In this document: positions 1 to 9,184 of the stretch, piece by piece
Position numbering within the stretch: the stretch's first letter is position 1
Layout: the number at the start of each line of letters is the position of its first letter
NCBI RefSeq assembly: GCF_009618275.1
Contig: NZ_WIAD01000013.1
Span: 45,852-109,851 of the forward strand
Direction: 5' to 3'
From: Roseimaritima sediminicola
GTDB lineage: Bacteria; Planctomycetota; Planctomycetia; Pirellulales; Pirellulaceae
Length of the DNA: 64,000 nt
Made by a program: the position numbers and the translations under genes
Notes under the pieces: generated by a model
The model's database searches: none
What the model was told of the DNA's origin: nothing
The model's input: only the letters and a program-made list of their open reading frames with translations

Positions 1-41
1 TTGCCGGCCCCATGCACACAACGCGATCGCCTCCTTAACGG

Positions 42-1586
42 CTACTGCGTTGGCGAAGCTTCAGGAGGAGCGATCGCGCGGTCCAGCAGGTTGTGGGTGA
101 TCCGCTGGACGCGCGGGTCGGGTCCATGGGGGCGGCTGCCGTGAGACCAGGGCAGGGTGTGTCCCGGGGGCATGCTCAAACCCTGAGACCAAAAAATCGT
201 GGCCGCGTTGAACACATAATTCTTCTTGGGGCCGGGATAGATCGTGGCGGTCCAGGGGGCCGGATTCGTGCCGCCCTGCCAAGCGGTGCCCTGAGCCAGG
301 ATCTCCAGCCCCGGGAGGTCCGTGGGCGGGTCGCCGTGGAATTCCCAGCCGATCAAACCCGGGACGCGGTCGCCGGCTTTCATCCCGGTTCCGGCAAACA
401 CCCAGTGCTCGGGCTTGGTGCAGATCCAGTCGCCGCCACCGTTGACCGGACGCAGGTTCCGGGCGCCCATCAGGTAGCCTTCATCGGGTCCGCGATGGGG
501 AAAGGGGCCGTTGGTTTCTTCGCGCAGCTCGGCCCAGCGGTAATCGCCGCCATAGGGACCGCCGCGAAACAGGACGCGATTCGGTTGTCCGCGGCCGCTC
601 GGCTGCAGCGGCGAGACCCAGCAGACGGAATTGCCCGACAGGAACAGCAGGTTCACGCCGGCATCGCGCATCGCCACCACGCTTTCGTACTGGCGAATGT
701 CCCAGTACTCGTCGTGGCCAACACTCAAGAACGCTTTGCATTTCAGGCCCCGCTCGGGCGTCAGCATGTCGCTGTTGGAACAGTAGGTGACGTCGTAGCC
801 GTGCTTCTCCAGCCAGTAGGCCAGCGGAAACTCATACGTCAGATAGCCGCCGCTGCCAACCGACAGAGGATCGTTGACGACGCTGGTGTACTGCGCCTCG
901 CGGCCATAGGGACGGTCAAAGCTGACATCGGCCCAGGGACCTTGCACGCCTTTGGGGTGCGTGTACACCGACGACTTGTAAGGCCATCCGTTGTAGGCCT
1001 GCCAGGTATTGTCGCTGCACTGAAAGAGGATGTCGGCGGGGCGATCATCGCGGACGATAAAGACCACGTAACTTTGCCAGTACGCTCGATCATCTTCGGG
1101 AACCAGCGTGGTCAGGCGGCCCAGGTACACGCCGCTGAGCCAATCCTCGGGAATCGTCAGCCGGGCCGAGGGCTGCCAGCGACACTCGTGCATGGTGCGC
1201 TGGTCGGGGGTGGGCGTCGGCTGGGGGCTGCCCTGCAGCGGTCCTATCGTCTTCATCAACCGCGCGCCGCGGCCGCCGTAGTAACCCGTCCGAAAGATTT
1301 CGAGTTGGAACTTTTCGGCCGGGTCGGTCGAAACCATGAACTCGATGGTTTCGCCAACGGCAACGCTTTGTTTGGAGCAGTAGCCCTCGATCGCTTGTGA
1401 ACGGCAACCATCTCGGCGGTCCAGGCGGACGCGGGTCAATTGCCAATCGGTGGAACCCGGTTTGGCGTTCTCCTGTTGGATCCGATTCGGCGTCGCCTCT
1501 TCGGCCACCAAGAGCGACGGAGCGATCAGACTCGACAGGATCAATGCGGCGCACCGCAGGCCGTAACACAAGCGAGGCAAGTTCAT
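42..1586 (-). CDS. N,N-dimethylformamidase beta-subunit-like secreted protein
   Basis: A 514-residue protein with an N-terminal signal peptide (hydrophobic stretch about residues 10-28, ending near LLVAEEA). The segment GYCSKQSVAVGE followed by FRTGYYGGRGARL is the characteristic opening of the N,N-dimethylformamidase beta-like family, and SVGHDEYWD about two thirds along is a second family hallmark. In the known enzyme the large subunit carries the metal centre that cleaves the amide of DMF; most homologues are uncharacterised and the substrate here is unknown. It is the last gene of a nine-gene minus-strand run. The ATG at 1586 has no strong Shine-Dalgarno sequence. Family assignment is fairly secure, function is not. 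Confidence 0.8.
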   Translation of the reverse strand: MNLPRLCYGLRCAALILSSLIAPSLLVAEEATPNRIQQENAKPGSTDWQLTRVRLDRRDGCRSQAIEGYCSKQSVAVGETIEFMVSTDPAEKFQLEIFRTGYYGGRGARLMKTIGPLQGSPQPTPTPDQRTMHECRWQPSARLTIPEDWLSGVYLGRLTTLVPEDDRAYWQSYVVFIVRDDRPADILFQCSDNTWQAYNGWPYKSSVYTHPKGVQGPWADVSFDRPYGREAQYTSVVNDPLSVGSGGYLTYEFPLAYWLEKHGYDVTYCSNSDMLTPERGLKCKAFLSVGHDEYWDIRQYESVVAMRDAGVNLLFLSGNSVCWVSPLQPSGRGQPNRVLFRGGPYGGDYRWAELREETNGPFPHRGPDEGYLMGARNLRPVNGGGDWICTKPEHWVFAGTGMKAGDRVPGLIGWEFHGDPPTDLPGLEILAQGTAWQGGTNPAPWTATIYPGPKKNYVFNAATIFWSQGLSMPPGHTLPWSHGSRPHGPDPRVQRITHNLLDRAIAPPEASPTQ

Positions 1587-1650
1587 GGGAGATCAGGGGG
1601 CAGGGGTTTTAAAAACTTCTGGCTTTAACGGATTCTATGAGGCGTAACAT

Positions 1651-1736
1651 TTACTCCCCTCTCCCCCGAAGCCTGACTCGCTTAGGCTCGCCAGGCTTCG
1701 GGGGAGAGGGGGGAGAGGGGAGTAAACGATTCTATG
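1651..1736. repeat. Long intergenic hairpin flanked by a short direct repeat
   Basis: The left arm at about 1651-1675 (ACTCCCCTCTCCCCCGAAGC core) pairs with a right arm at about 1692-1725, which carries an extra 8-nt GGGAGAGG segment. The 9-mer GATTCTATG flanks the palindrome on both sides (1631-1639 and 1728-1736). It lies between two minus-strand genes. It could be a mobile or repetitive palindrome (REP/MITE-like) or an mRNA-stabilising or terminating hairpin; there is no T tract to settle it. The remaining bases of the 1587-1835 gap hold nothing I can name. Confidence 0.6.
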
Positions 1737-1835
1737 CATACCCAGATTTCGTTAGAGCCAGGAAAACTTGATGTTGGGCGGCGGCCCGCGGAACGAGCTG
1801 TGTAACCGAGCGGCGTTTCTCCGCCACGTCGGGCG

Positions 1836-2429
1836 TTACTTCGGATACAGCCAGCGTTTGAAGACCCAGGTCAGCGCGGGCAGCACGACCCAGGTCATCA
1901 TGGCGACGCTGATCGCCGCCAGGACGGCGCTGGAGAACCAGGAGGGCAGGGCGCCGAACCAGGGTTTCAGGTAGGCGATCAGCGGCAGGACCGTCGCATA
2001 GACGGCGATCCAAACGATGATCGCCATTTTGTATTTAGGCGGTGCCGACACCGCCAAGCCTTCGGCGGTCGTGGATTCAAACCACGTTTCCAGCCCGGTC
2101 AGGTGATGGATGTCCGCCGGCCGGCTTTCAAACGGTCGCAGCGCCTCGACTCGCACCCGTCGCTCGTCCGAATCATGCCAACGTTGCATGTTTTCGGCCG
2201 AATCAAACTTCGTGATCACCCGGTAGTAGCGATCGCCCGTCTGGTTCGGTTTGAGAACCAGGGCGCCGAGGTTACCGGGGAACGACAGCGAAGTCCGAAT
2301 CAACTCGCCGATCGCCTGTTCCCATTGATGTTCCTTGCCGGCGGCCGGATAGGCCGTCGCCAGGATCGTCGCCGGCATCTGCGAATCGGCTGAATCGGCT
2401 GGATCGTCGTGTGCGTTGGACGCTGTCAC
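1836..2429 (-). CDS. ABM-superfamily membrane protein
   Basis: A 197-residue protein. Residues about 20-120 resemble the antibiotic-biosynthesis-monooxygenase (ABM) alpha/beta-barrel fold: RYYRVITKFDSAENMQRW is typical of the central strand and helix. The C-terminal 70 residues hold two strongly hydrophobic segments (IIVWIAVYATVLPLIAYL and a second ending near TWVFKRW), so the domain is tethered to the membrane. ABM folds bind small organics or haem; some are oxygenases, others stress proteins, and nothing here decides which. The start is GTG, 18 nt behind the DUF1080 gene, so co-transcription is likely. Confidence 0.75.
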   Translation of the reverse strand: MTASNAHDDPADSADSQMPATILATAYPAAGKEHQWEQAIGELIRTSLSFPGNLGALVLKPNQTGDRYYRVITKFDSAENMQRWHDSDERRVRVEALRPFESRPADIHHLTGLETWFESTTAEGLAVSAPPKYKMAIIVWIAVYATVLPLIAYLKPWFGALPSWFSSAVLAAISVAMMTWVVLPALTWVFKRWLYPK

Positions 2430-2447
2430 GGTTGATGCCCGCAGCCC

Positions 2448-3755
2448 TTATTCGTCGGTGGCCGTTTCCCGTTCGATTGCTTTGCGCATCTCGGCGGTGA
2501 TGGGCATGACTTCAAAGTCCTTGAAGAACATTTCGGTGTCGGTGTTGCCGTGCATTTGCAGGCCCAGCTTGCCGGTTTTTTCGCCGTCCTCGTCGATGAT
2601 ATCGGCGGTGCAGAATCCGTTCAGGATTTGCACCAGGCGGTCGCCGTAGGCGGCGGTGCAGGTGGTATTCCACTGGCCGTCCTTGTTGCGAACCTTGGCG
2701 ACCAGTTCATCGTTCGACGCGACCCAGCCGCGGCCCGGGATGGTCTTGCCGTCGATGATTCCGGCGGTGTGCCAGATGGCCGAATCTTTGCTGTTGTTGG
2801 CGATTTCGTTCTGATATCCACGCAACACCCAGGGCGCTTCGGTTTCTTCGGCGCGGAAGTACAGGGCGCTGTTGCCGCCGTTCATCCGGTAGGTGACGCG
2901 GGCGATGAAGTCGCCGTAATTCTTGTCGGAGATAACCAGGCCGTCCTTGTCTTGGCTCTTGGCATGCACGCCGTGCAGGACGCCATCCTCGGTGAAGGAC
3001 CATTCTTCGGGCAGCACGAAGCGGGCGTCGGACAGGCGGTACTCGCCGTCGTCACCTTTGACGAAGAACGGTTCCCACTTGCTCTCGCCGAGGTCTTTGA
3101 CGCGAATGTTTCGCCAGGCGACCGAGCCGGTCTTGCCGGAGTGGATTTGCAGGCCGATAAAGCCCTTCATCGCCTCGCCGTCGAACATGTCGACGACCAG
3201 TTCGCCATTCAACCAGGTCTTGATCGAGGGGCCGACGCACTGGATTTCGACATCGTTCCAATCGCCCTCGTTGCAGGTGGCCTTGGCGGCGTCCAGCCGA
3301 TCCTTGGGGGTATGGGCATCGAGCCAGATGAGGCCGTGTTTGTGGCCGCGGCGTCCTTCGTCGTAGATGCGGCCCGTCATGTCGCAACCCGGACGCATCT
3401 CGTACTGATATCCGTAGACTCGCTGAGAATCACCCTGCGAACGAACGGCGGAGCGGAACTGGACGCCGGAGTTGCCGGGTTCGATGAATTTGTACTGCAA
3501 CTTCAGCACAAAGTCGCCGAATTCCTTTTCCGAACACAGGAAGGTGTTGCCGGGGGTGTTCGGCACACATTTGCCGACGATCGTTCCGTTCTGGACTTCG
3601 TATTGGGCCGATCCGCCGCGTTTGACCCAGCCGGTTAGGTCTTTGCCATTGAACAGCGAGACGAAGCCGTCTTCGGCATCCGCAGCCGATGCGTTCGGTG
3701 CGAGGCATGCCAGAAGGCCGATCAACATAACGACTGCAACACTTTTTCTCATCAT
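2448..3755 (-). CDS. Secreted protein with two DUF1080 (3-keto-disaccharide hydrolase) domains
   Basis: A 435-residue protein with signal peptide MMRKSVAVVMLIGLLACLAP and cleavage near ASAAD. Two DUF1080 domains follow. The first, about residues 28-225, opens with FVSLFNGKDLTGWV and has GNSGVQFRS. The second, about 235-425, has the matching GGNSALYFRAEE. DUF1080 is a concanavalin-like jelly roll, annotated as 3-keto-disaccharide hydrolase or GH16-like, abundant in planctomycetes. A sugar-cleaving or binding role outside the cytoplasm is inferred from the family. Two tandem domains rather than one suggests duplication. It sits 60 nt downstream of the double hydrolase gene. Confidence 0.85.
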   Translation of the reverse strand: MMRKSVAVVMLIGLLACLAPNASAADAEDGFVSLFNGKDLTGWVKRGGSAQYEVQNGTIVGKCVPNTPGNTFLCSEKEFGDFVLKLQYKFIEPGNSGVQFRSAVRSQGDSQRVYGYQYEMRPGCDMTGRIYDEGRRGHKHGLIWLDAHTPKDRLDAAKATCNEGDWNDVEIQCVGPSIKTWLNGELVVDMFDGEAMKGFIGLQIHSGKTGSVAWRNIRVKDLGESKWEPFFVKGDDGEYRLSDARFVLPEEWSFTEDGVLHGVHAKSQDKDGLVISDKNYGDFIARVTYRMNGGNSALYFRAEETEAPWVLRGYQNEIANNSKDSAIWHTAGIIDGKTIPGRGWVASNDELVAKVRNKDGQWNTTCTAAYGDRLVQILNGFCTADIIDEDGEKTGKLGLQMHGNTDTEMFFKDFEVMPITAEMRKAIERETATDE

Positions 3756-3815
3756 GGTCTCTTCAGGGAGGGAAAAATCTCTTCAGGAAACGAAGCAACC
3801 CATTGTGCTTGGTCT

Positions 3816-5954
3816 TTACTTTAATAGCCAGCGGCTGGCGGCGGTCTGTTGATTTTCATCTTCGCCGGCAAAGGTCACCAGTTCACTGGACGCCGGGGTT
3901 TTGCGGTAGGCGGCCACGACGAGCTCCGGTTCTGCGCCCTCGCCGGAGAGCCACAGCGGGCGCGGAGCCTGCAGGGCGAGCAGCCCCGGCAGGTCCAGGT
4001 ATTTGGCTCCCCCCGGCAAGAACATGGGATCGCGGTAGTCGAGGATCTGGCCAAAGCGAAATCCGTCGGTCCCGATCGCCATGCGGTCGATCGCGCCGCC
4101 GGAGAGCCCACCGGCCGCGGCGGCGATTGGTCCGGCACTGTTCCAGCCTGCGACGGCAACATTCGTCACGTCGCCGGCGGGACAGGGGCCGGATTCGGCG
4201 TGCCGCAGATAACGCACGACGCTGAGCACATCATGGGCCCGCTGGGCGAACAACGCGTGGTTGTAGCCGAAGGTGTAACCGGCGAACTCGCGCGGGTTCT
4301 CCACAACGCGGGTCTGCTCGACGGGCTCGCCGCCTTGCCGGTACAGGTCGGCTCCCAGGACGGCCGTGCCGGCTTGCACCAGGTTCTCAACCGCGGCGGG
4401 CACGTTGCCCTGGCCATCGCAGACGGCGGTCTTGCCGGTTTCGTCCAGCCACACGACGACGCGGCCATTCCACTGTTTCGGACGCAGCCAAAGGACGTCG
4501 ACTTCTTCGCTGTGCGTTTTGTTCAGCAGCGTCCCGGTGTGTTTCACATACTCGCCGCGATCCTCTTGTTCGCCGGCGGCCCAGCGAACGTCGCCCGCAT
4601 CGTCGTAGGTGCGACCGATCACAACTTCCACAGCCGGCCGAAGGACATTGTCCAGACCTTCGGGGGTCGAGGCGGCGGCGCGGAGCTGCTCGTCGGCGTC
4701 CTTCGTCAGCCAAGCGACCAGGTCGCGTTCGAACTGCGGATCGGCTGCCTTGGGGGCGGGATGTTCGTCGTTCCACACGGTCAGCTGTTCGGGCGGCAGC
4801 GGATCAAAGTCCTGCTCGATCACGGGCGCCTGAAAGCCCAGCTGGAAGTGCTTGTTCAGGAACGTGTAGAAGGCGGAGCGGGTGACGGCGTTGTAGTTGT
4901 GGGGAAAGTGCTCGCCCCGCTTGAGAAAAATGTTGTTCGGTTTGCCGTAGGTGGCGTACAACTGCTGGAGTTCTGGAAAGCCTTTGGTGGCCAGCTCTTT
5001 GGTCCAGTCGTCCGCCGTGTTCATGCCCTGCGGCTTGGGGGCCGCCAAGGCGGCGAATTCGATGTTGCCGGTATTCACTCGCAGCAGACTGGCGTTTTCG
5101 CAGGTGCAGCCGCCCTGCATCGCGGTGCTGACCATGACGACGGGAAAGGACAGTTGAATGCGGTCGTCGATCGCCGCCAGGATCATCGTTTGGGTGCCAC
5201 CGCCACTGGCCCCGGTGACGGCGATCCGCTGCGGATCGACCTCGGGCAGGCTGAGCAAAAAGTCCACTCCGCGGACCGCGTTCAGGGTTTGCAGACCCAT
5301 CACGTTCTGGCAGTGCTGTTCGGCTTGCGGGCTGAACAGTCCCCAACGCTCGGTCGTGTTCATTTCGGGACGCTGTTTGGCGAACCCGTGGACGAGCTGG
5401 CGGGAAAGCTGGATCGAGTCGGAGTCGCCCAGCATGTCCCACTGCCAAACGATGCAGCCCATCCGAGCGAGCTGCCGACACTGCGATTGGTACGTGCTGC
5501 GGCCGGCCCGTTCGAACCGCTCCGCACCGTCGGCGATCTGCGCTCGCAGCCGGCTCTCGGGCGTCTGGTACAAACGCGCGTCCTTGCGGTGCCCGTGCGC
5601 CAGCATGACGGCCGGAGCTTTGCCCTCGATGTTCGTGGGCCGGTAGAGATTGCCGGTGACGAAGAAGCCGGGGGCGCTTTCAAAGTAGACCTTCTCTACG
5701 GTGTAACCGTCGCGCTCGATCTTGCCGTGGATGACCGGATTGAGCGGTGTCTTGGTGGGCATCGGCCAAAGCCCGGTCGCCACCAGGATCTGACGCCGCA
5801 CGAACTCCCGGCGCTGCTGCCACTGCTGGAGCGAGGCCGGCGGATGGAACGGGAAGTAGCCGTTCAAATCTTTGAGCGGACGGTCGCGGACGTCCTCGGC
5901 GGAAACCATGGCCGAGGTGCACAGTAAAACGGCGATTGCGATCAGGTGTTTCAT
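3816..5954 (-). CDS. Exported two-domain alpha/beta hydrolase (acetyl xylan esterase-like)
   Basis: A 712-residue protein with signal peptide MKHLIAIAVLLCTSAMVSAE. The first hydrolase domain (about 70-380) has oxyanion-region text APAVMLAHGH, the nucleophile elbow GASGGGTQ near residue 247 (catalytic Ser) and a candidate catalytic His in GEHFPHNYN. This matches the abhydrolase_7/acetyl xylan esterase group. The region from about 400 onward looks like a second alpha/beta hydrolase-like domain, but its elbow is VAGWNSAGP, not a standard GxSxG, so it may be inactive. Likely a carbohydrate esterase; substrate unknown. It is colinear with the DUF1080 and ceramidase-like genes. Confidence 0.8.
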   Translation of the reverse strand: MKHLIAIAVLLCTSAMVSAEDVRDRPLKDLNGYFPFHPPASLQQWQQRREFVRRQILVATGLWPMPTKTPLNPVIHGKIERDGYTVEKVYFESAPGFFVTGNLYRPTNIEGKAPAVMLAHGHRKDARLYQTPESRLRAQIADGAERFERAGRSTYQSQCRQLARMGCIVWQWDMLGDSDSIQLSRQLVHGFAKQRPEMNTTERWGLFSPQAEQHCQNVMGLQTLNAVRGVDFLLSLPEVDPQRIAVTGASGGGTQTMILAAIDDRIQLSFPVVMVSTAMQGGCTCENASLLRVNTGNIEFAALAAPKPQGMNTADDWTKELATKGFPELQQLYATYGKPNNIFLKRGEHFPHNYNAVTRSAFYTFLNKHFQLGFQAPVIEQDFDPLPPEQLTVWNDEHPAPKAADPQFERDLVAWLTKDADEQLRAAASTPEGLDNVLRPAVEVVIGRTYDDAGDVRWAAGEQEDRGEYVKHTGTLLNKTHSEEVDVLWLRPKQWNGRVVVWLDETGKTAVCDGQGNVPAAVENLVQAGTAVLGADLYRQGGEPVEQTRVVENPREFAGYTFGYNHALFAQRAHDVLSVVRYLRHAESGPCPAGDVTNVAVAGWNSAGPIAAAAGGLSGGAIDRMAIGTDGFRFGQILDYRDPMFLPGGAKYLDLPGLLALQAPRPLWLSGEGAEPELVVAAYRKTPASSELVTFAGEDENQQTAASRWLLK

Positions 5955-5979
5955 GGTTGTGTGCTCTGGAGGGGTGGTA

Positions 5980-6143
5980 ACCGTGGGCTAGCGCCCAATG
6001 CCATCTACTTTCACCATCGCTTGCGATTGAAGCGTTAGCGGAGCGGCGCAAGCCGCCCGGTGTGTGAAGGTTCGCACCGCAAAACCGGACGGCTCGCGCC
6101 GTTCCGCTACAAAGGAAGTGGCATTGGGCTGGCGCCCACACGG
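5980..6143. repeat. Nested intergenic inverted repeats
   Basis: Two nested imperfect palindromes fill the gap between the hydrolase and ceramidase-like genes. Inner arms 6036-6061 and 6084-6109 share TAGCGGAgCGGCGCaAGCCG and its complement with about three mismatches over 26 nt. Outer arms about 5980-6004 and 6117-6143 share ACCGTG and GCCCAATGCCA. The whole could fold into one cruciform of about 165 nt. It looks like a REP-type family element; no coding capacity is evident. Confidence 0.65.
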
Positions 6144-6144
6144 T

Positions 6145-7575
6145 TCAGTTTGGTGACCACAGGGACTGGATGGCTTCGACGGTTCGTTCGGTCAGCTCCT
6201 GCCCGCCTTCGTGGCCGACTTCGTTGCTTTCGACGATCGCACTGTAACCGCCACCCTGGGCGGCGCGTCGGCTGGGGACATAGGAACCAGGGCCGGTCAA
6301 TTGCACGACAAAGGTTTGCAGGGCGGGGCTGCGGGATTTCATCTGGATCCCAAAGTCCGTAAACAATTCAAACGGATTGGTGGCGATGGCGATGTCGCCC
6401 AGCCGAATCACGTGCAATTCGATGGGGTACGGTCTCTGGTCTCCCGCCTGCTGCCGCTCGAAGCGATCGAGGGCGGCTTGATGCCACAGCATGCGGCGTT
6501 TCTTGCTGGGATCCGACGACAGGTTTGCGACCTTGGTCCGCAACGCGGCGGCTTCCTGTTCGGTGACCAGACGCTCGGGCAGGTCGACGGCTTGGACCGA
6601 GTGCACAAACGGCACGTCGCGGTGCTTTTCCTGTCGGGCTCCCTCGTAGGCTTCTTCCCAGGCGACGACGATGCGGCGGGACAATTCTTCCAGCCGCGAG
6701 AGCCCCCGCAGCTTTCGCATCCGTTCATCGGCCGCCTTGCGGTACATCAGGTGTGGTGACTGGTCGCCGGCGGCGCCGGTCCAGCCCAACACCAACAGGT
6801 CTTCGCCGTACTTGGCGCGCAGCGACTGGCGGACTTGATGCCAGAAGTCGGCGTCGACGACCGAACCGCTTTCGACTTCCTGCGCCGGGCAGGCGACATT
6901 GATGGCGGTGGCAAACAGCTTGTCGTTCTCGTCCCAAAAACACAGGACCTCGACGCCGTGGTCTTCGTAACCTTCGAGGCCGCGGAAATTCGAGCGGCTG
7001 GTCGAACCGTACATCTGGGCCGACCCATCGGCGTACACGCTGCGTCGATTCAGGGCCACGACCGCGTAGCCCAGTCCCCAGCCGACGCTGCCCGGTCGGC
7101 GGCTTTGCCAGGCCTGGGCCGAAGCGTCGGCAATCTGGTCGGCCAGAAACTGGACGTATTCGTCAGGCTGGATGATGCCTTCCTCGGGCAACTGGTAAGC
7201 CTCCTGCCGCATCACCGGTGCGGTGTGCGTGTGGGTGGCGCTGATGAACAGTTTTTGGACGTCGAAATCGGGGATGCGTTCTTTCAAACGATCGCGGACC
7301 AGTTCGAGAATCCCTTCACGAATCGCCACCAGATCGCAGGAGACCATGATCGCTTGGTCGACCACCTCGTCGCCCTCGCGGGCTTCGATCGCCAACGCGG
7401 TGGCGGTGACGGGGCTGGCGACGGTTTTCGCGATGCGCGTGTGCATCTGGCCGGACAGTGCGACGGGTTGCTCGGGCGTAATACTGACCGTCGCGCCACC
7501 GGTGTGCAGTTCCGCCGCGGGGACCGTCAACGCGGGCCAGAGCAGCAGGCACAACCAACCGATTCTGAATAGCAT
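6145..7575 (-). CDS. Neutral ceramidase-like exported hydrolase
   Basis: A 476-residue protein starting at the ATG at 7575, which opens a signal peptide (MLFRIGWLCLLLWPALTVPA). The open frame runs 122 codons further upstream, but that stretch is low-complexity and overlaps the DUF1501 gene, so it is rejected. GGATVSITPEQPVALSGQMH and FISATHTHTAP are hallmarks of the neutral/alkaline non-lysosomal ceramidase N-terminal family; the His residues of the second motif fit zinc binding. Characterised members hydrolyse the N-acyl bond of ceramide; the many planctomycete paralogues are uncharacterised. The start lies 79 nt downstream of the DUF1501 stop. Confidence 0.82.
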   Translation of the reverse strand: MLFRIGWLCLLLWPALTVPAAELHTGGATVSITPEQPVALSGQMHTRIAKTVASPVTATALAIEAREGDEVVDQAIMVSCDLVAIREGILELVRDRLKERIPDFDVQKLFISATHTHTAPVMRQEAYQLPEEGIIQPDEYVQFLADQIADASAQAWQSRRPGSVGWGLGYAVVALNRRSVYADGSAQMYGSTSRSNFRGLEGYEDHGVEVLCFWDENDKLFATAINVACPAQEVESGSVVDADFWHQVRQSLRAKYGEDLLVLGWTGAAGDQSPHLMYRKAADERMRKLRGLSRLEELSRRIVVAWEEAYEGARQEKHRDVPFVHSVQAVDLPERLVTEQEAAALRTKVANLSSDPSKKRRMLWHQAALDRFERQQAGDQRPYPIELHVIRLGDIAIATNPFELFTDFGIQMKSRSPALQTFVVQLTGPGSYVPSRRAAQGGGYSAIVESNEVGHEGGQELTERTVEAIQSLWSPN

Positions 7576-7610
7576 GGTGATCTTCCCAAAGAGGTTTCGA
7601 CGCGCGTCAC

Positions 7611-7632
7611 CGCGGGAGGGTAATCTCCCGCG
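7611..7632. other. Short perfect hairpin between DUF1501 and ceramidase-like genes
   Basis: CGCGGGAG (7611-7618) pairs exactly with CTCCCGCG (7625-7632) around a 6-nt loop. No T tract follows on the minus strand, so it is more likely a processing or stability element, or an attenuator, than an intrinsic terminator. Confidence 0.45.
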
Positions 7633-7654
7633 CTTCGATCGATGTAGCGCGTTC

Positions 7655-8944
7655 TCAGGATGCAAAGAGTTTGGCGATCGGAACGCCTTGATCGGTGATG
7701 GGCACCGGGCGGTCTCCGGCGTACAGGTACTTGCTGTAGTCGACGCCGACACAGCCGCAAATGGTGGCGAAGAAGTCGGGCACACTGACCGGATCGGCGA
7801 CGATTTTCTTGGATCCTTCGTCGGTTTCGCCCCAGGCCCCGCAGTGCGACAGGCCGCCACCGGCCAGCACACAGGTGAAGGTCGAACCCTGGTGGCCGCG
7901 TCCACCGCCACTGTCGAATTCCGGCGGGCGTCCGAATTCACTGGTGATCACGATCAAGGTTTTGTCCAGCAGATCTTTGTCCTGCAGGTCGGTGATCAGG
8001 GCCGACACGGCCGTGTCCAGCTCCTCGATCAACTTGTGCTGGTTGACGATCCCGCTGTTGTGAACGTCCCAGCCCGCGCCGTTCAGGAAGTTCAGGTTGT
8101 GGCTGACTTCGATGAACCGCACGCCGCGCTCGATCAGACGTCGGCTGAGCAAGCAGCGCTGTCCGAACTCGCCGCCGTAGCGATTGCGGAGCTGGTCCGG
8201 TTCGCGGTCCAGTTGGAAGACGCGGTTGAATTCCGGACCGCTCAGACTCATGCTCTGTTCGATCGCGGCTTCGTAATCGACCAGCTCGCGCACGGCCGTG
8301 GCGCCGGCGCTTTTGCGCAGCGACGCCAGGAACTGTTCGCGACGACTCTGACGCTGCGGCGTGATGATGTCCGGACGCGACAACCCGGCGGGACCACGGC
8401 CGGTTTCGGTCAGGTACAGGTAACCGTGTTTGGCGCCCAGGAAACCGGGGCCGCGAGTCACGTTCGGGTAACCGATCAGGACGTAGGGCGGGGCGTCGTC
8501 GCCGGCCGCTCCACGCTCGTGGGCGATCAACGAACCGAGCGAAGGGTAGGTGACCGTGCCGCTGATCGCCCGGCCGGTGTGCATGCGATTGGTCGCCGCG
8601 GCGTGTTCGTCGATCACGCCGTGATGCACCGTCCGCACCGCGGTCACCCGATCCATCAAGCCGGCCATCCGCGGCAGGTGCTCGCAAACCTGGACACCCT
8701 CGACGGCCGTATCGATGGCGTCGTAGTAGCCGCCCGGCTTTCGCGTTTTGGGGTCGCCCTTGGGTTTGGGGTCAAACGTATCGATTTGCCCCATGCCGCC
8801 GCCCAGCCAGATCGAAATCACGTGCTCCGCCTTGCCCTGCAGCAGCGCCTGCGAGGCGTTGCCGCTGGCGAGCGGAGCGACACCCACGGCGCCGGCGGCA
8901 GCCATACCACCGGCTAGAAACTGTCGTCGCGTCGGGTTCTGCAT
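7655..8944 (-). CDS. DUF1501 (sulfatase-fold) Tat-exported protein, copy 1
   Basis: A 429-residue protein. The start chosen is the ATG at 8944, giving [20 protein letters not shown], a twin-arginine signal; an in-frame extension of 17 codons has no support. [20 protein letters not shown] and [13 protein letters not shown] are the conserved N- and C-terminal motifs of DUF1501, which shares the alkaline phosphatase/sulfatase fold. Folded-state export by Tat suggests a metal cofactor. DUF1501 genes normally pair with a PSD1 gene; here the partner is the LamG-PSD1 gene immediately upstream (start 12886, stop 9185). No biochemical role is established for the family. Confidence 0.88.
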   Translation of the reverse strand: MQNPTRRQFLAGGMAAAGAVGVAPLASGNASQALLQGKAEHVISIWLGGGMGQIDTFDPKPKGDPKTRKPGGYYDAIDTAVEGVQVCEHLPRMAGLMDRVTAVRTVHHGVIDEHAAATNRMHTGRAISGTVTYPSLGSLIAHERGAAGDDAPPYVLIGYPNVTRGPGFLGAKHGYLYLTETGRGPAGLSRPDIITPQRQSRREQFLASLRKSAGATAVRELVDYEAAIEQSMSLSGPEFNRVFQLDREPDQLRNRYGGEFGQRCLLSRRLIERGVRFIEVSHNLNFLNGAGWDVHNSGIVNQHKLIEELDTAVSALITDLQDKDLLDKTLIVITSEFGRPPEFDSGGGRGHQGSTFTCVLAGGGLSHCGAWGETDEGSKKIVADPVSVPDFFATICGCVGVDYSKYLYAGDRPVPITDQGVPIAKLFAS

Positions 8945-9029
8945 GACTCGTCTTCGATTTGCGGAAGGGGAGGGAAAGGAACCGGAGATAAGCATGTCGC
9001 AATATGTTCTTAGACATTACTCTCCCTCT

Positions 9030-9117
9030 GGGAGAGTCGGGCTCTCAGGCCCGGAGAGGGTTTTCGTGTGGGCCCTCCCCGGGCCTAAGAGCCCGACCCT
9101 CCCGCTGCGCGGGAGGG
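9030..9117. repeat. Long imperfect palindrome with inner hairpin
   Basis: GAGTCGGGCTCTCAGGCCCG in the left arm (about 9030-9061) is matched, in inverted form, by the right arm 9071-9104 with about six mismatches over 34 nt. A second small hairpin, CCCTCCCGC and GCGGGAGGG, follows at about 9097-9117. It fills the gap between the PSD1 and DUF1501 genes and could separate their transcripts. There is no T tract. The sequence type resembles a dispersed genomic palindrome rather than a gene-specific signal. Confidence 0.65.
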
Positions 9118-9184
9118 TGTTGTCGTAGGTTTCTACCGAATTACTTACGCTGACGTGCTTATCGAGCAAACGGTTCAGTGGGGG

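Noticed and set aside
93..1400. 435-codon open frame on the plus strand opposite the dimethylformamidase-like gene
   Set aside because: High GC leaves few stops in antisense frames; the minus-strand protein has clear family motifs and a signal peptide, the plus-strand one does not.
3849..5927. 692-codon plus-strand frame opposite the double hydrolase gene
   Set aside because: Antisense shadow: His/Gly/Val/Gln-rich composition with no motif, and the opposite strand codes for a recognisable esterase.
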